Part shown: positions 12,796 to 13,696 of the stretch, piece after piece
Numbering within the stretch: position 1 is the first letter of the stretch
Layout: each line of letters opens with the position of its first letter
From: Ruminococcus sp.
Lineage (GTDB): Bacteria; Bacillota; Clostridia; Oscillospirales; Ruminococcaceae
Assembly (NCBI GenBank): GCA_019417865.1
Contig: DYCW01000240.1
Coordinates: 1-13,696 of the forward strand
Length of the DNA: 13,696 bases
Reading direction: 5' to 3'
The notes under the pieces: generated by a model
Database searches by the model: none
Seen by the model: only the letters and a program-made list of their open reading frames with translations
Told to the model about the DNA's origin: nothing
Translations under genes and position numbers: made by a program

Positions 12796-13696
12796 ATGAA
12801 AATCAAGAAAATTGTGGGACGGGAAGTGTTGGATTCCAGAGGGAATCCGACCGTAGAAGCAGAGGTGTTTTTGGAAAATGGGATACGTGGTAGAGGTATT
12901 GCACCAAGCGGTGCCTCCACAGGAACGTATGAAGCATTGGAACTACGAGACGGTGACAAGCGGCGTTATAACGGAAAAGGTGTGACAAAGGCGGTTCATG
13001 CTGTCAATACGGCATTGTCAGAGACGTTGTCGGGCAAAGAAATTGACGATCCGTTTGTCTTGGATGAAGAGATGCGAAAAGCAGACGGCACACCAGAAAA
13101 ATCGCATTTTGGTGCGAATGCCATTCTGGCCACTTCGATAGCCTGCTATAAAGCAGCTGCCACACAGCATGGTATGCCATTGTTTCAGTTTTTAGGGGGA
13201 ACAGCAGCACGTACCATGCCAGTTCCAATGATGAACATTTTAAATGGCGGTGTCCATGCAGCCAATACTGTAGATATTCAGGAATTTATGATTATGCCGG
13301 TTGGTGCACCAAATTTCTGCACAGGACTTCGTTGGTGTACAGAAGTGTATCATGCACTGGCGGCTCTCTTACGAGAGGCTGGTTTTTCGACAGCTGTCGG
13401 TGACGAGGGTGGCTTCGCACCAGATCTGGAAACAGATACAGCTGCGATTGAGTGGATTCTCAAAGCAATTGAAAAAGCAGGTTATCATGCTGGCTCTGAT
13501 TTTGTATTGGCATTGGATGCGGCTTCCAGCGAGTGGAAAAGCGACAATGGCTATCGTTTGCCGAAGTCTGAAAAAATTTATACAACAGATGCATTGATTA
13601 CTCATTGGGAGACACTTTGCAAGCAATATCCGATTGCATCCATTGAAGATGGTTTGGATGAAGAGGATTGGGAAGGTTGGAAGAAGCTGACCACAC
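12796..13696 (+). CDS. eno: Enolase, N-terminal 300 codons (3' end outside window)
   Basis: Enolase interconverts 2-phosphoglycerate and phosphoenolpyruvate in glycolysis, as a Mg2+-dependent cytoplasmic enzyme of about 430 residues. The frame is open from ATG 12796 to the window end. The start has GGGAGGA at 12782-12788. Visible are VLDSRGNPTVEAEV, the mobile substrate loop PSGASTGTYEALELRDG, H154 in NGGVH, E163 in DIQEFMIMPVGAPNF, the acid/base E204 in VGDEGGFAP, metal ligand D241 in LDAASSEW, and metal ligand E284 in SIEDGLDEEDWEGW. All catalytic positions covered are present. Elsewhere it departs from typical bacterial enolases, for example HAAN in place of HADN and SHFGANAILATSIACYKAA in place of the usual LGANAILGVS form. 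No other glycolytic gene is adjacent. It is probably a functional enolase, and a second copy is possible. Confidence 0.93.
   Translation, partial: MKIKKIVGREVLDSRGNPTVEAEVFLENGIRGRGIAPSGASTGTYEALELRDGDKRRYNGKGVTKAVHAVNTALSETLSGKEIDDPFVLDEEMRKADGTPEKSHFGANAILATSIACYKAAATQHGMPLFQFLGGTAARTMPVPMMNILNGGVHAANTVDIQEFMIMPVGAPNFCTGLRWCTEVYHALAALLREAGFSTAVGDEGGFAPDLETDTAAIEWILKAIEKAGYHAGSDFVLALDAASSEWKSDNGYRLPKSEKIYTTDALITHWETLCKQYPIASIEDGLDEEDWEGWKKLTT

Noticed and set aside
1..13696. Mobile element, prophage, CRISPR array, toxin-antitoxin or defence system, tRNA or rRNA
   Set aside because: I found no transposase, integrase, terminal repeats, regular repeat-spacer pattern, paired small toxin genes or tRNA-like folds. 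Apart from the TsaD-like and nucleotidyltransferase genes, every gene is a recognised housekeeping or sugar-use gene.

Overview
The window is a stretch of ordinary chromosome, with every gene on the + strand. It most likely comes from a low-to-mid GC Gram-positive of class Clostridia, probably Ruminococcus-like (Oscillospiraceae). I base this on the class II (Firmicutes-type) GalT, the purine-rich GGAGG ribosome binding sites, the order nusB / TsaD-like / xseA / xseB / ispA / dxs / tlyA / nadK / argR / recN, and the overall protein similarity. The genus is an inference from memory of gene order and is not proven here.

Layout. (1) Positions 2-2089 hold the end of a galactose (Leloir pathway) operon: the C-terminal part of galK, then galT, closed by a strong intrinsic terminator. 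(2) A near-consensus sigma-A promoter (TTGACG, 17 bp, TATAAT) at 2122-2150 and a leader of about 140 nt precede a ten-gene run from nusB to recN (2296-11879). Most junctions in this run overlap by 4 to 28 nt or are only a few bases apart. The exceptions are nadK (14 bp gap) and dxs (72 bp gap). A perfect AT-rich inverted repeat with a T-rich tail follows recN. (3) A single-gene unit (11966-12739) encodes a nucleotidyltransferase of the YcgL/RlaP type. (4) The first 300 codons of a rather divergent enolase gene run off the right edge.

How the genes fit together. The long operon mixes housekeeping functions: transcription antitermination (NusB), exonuclease VII (both subunits), the first enzyme of the MEP isoprenoid route (DXS) and a prenyl diphosphate synthase (IspA), a TlyA-type RNA methyltransferase, NAD kinase (NADPH supply), the arginine repressor, and the RecN repair ATPase. 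The least understood member is the TsaD-related protein between nusB and xseA. It keeps the metal-binding residues of the TsaD/Kae1 fold but has altered surrounding motifs.

I found no mobile element, prophage, CRISPR array, rRNA or tRNA, and no convincing novel system. The points most worth a second look are the TsaD-like paralogue, the divergent stand-alone enolase, the orphan nucleotidyltransferase, the leader of the nusB operon, and a perfect hairpin inside recN. No stretch longer than 300 bases lacks a gene; the longest gap is 2037-2295.
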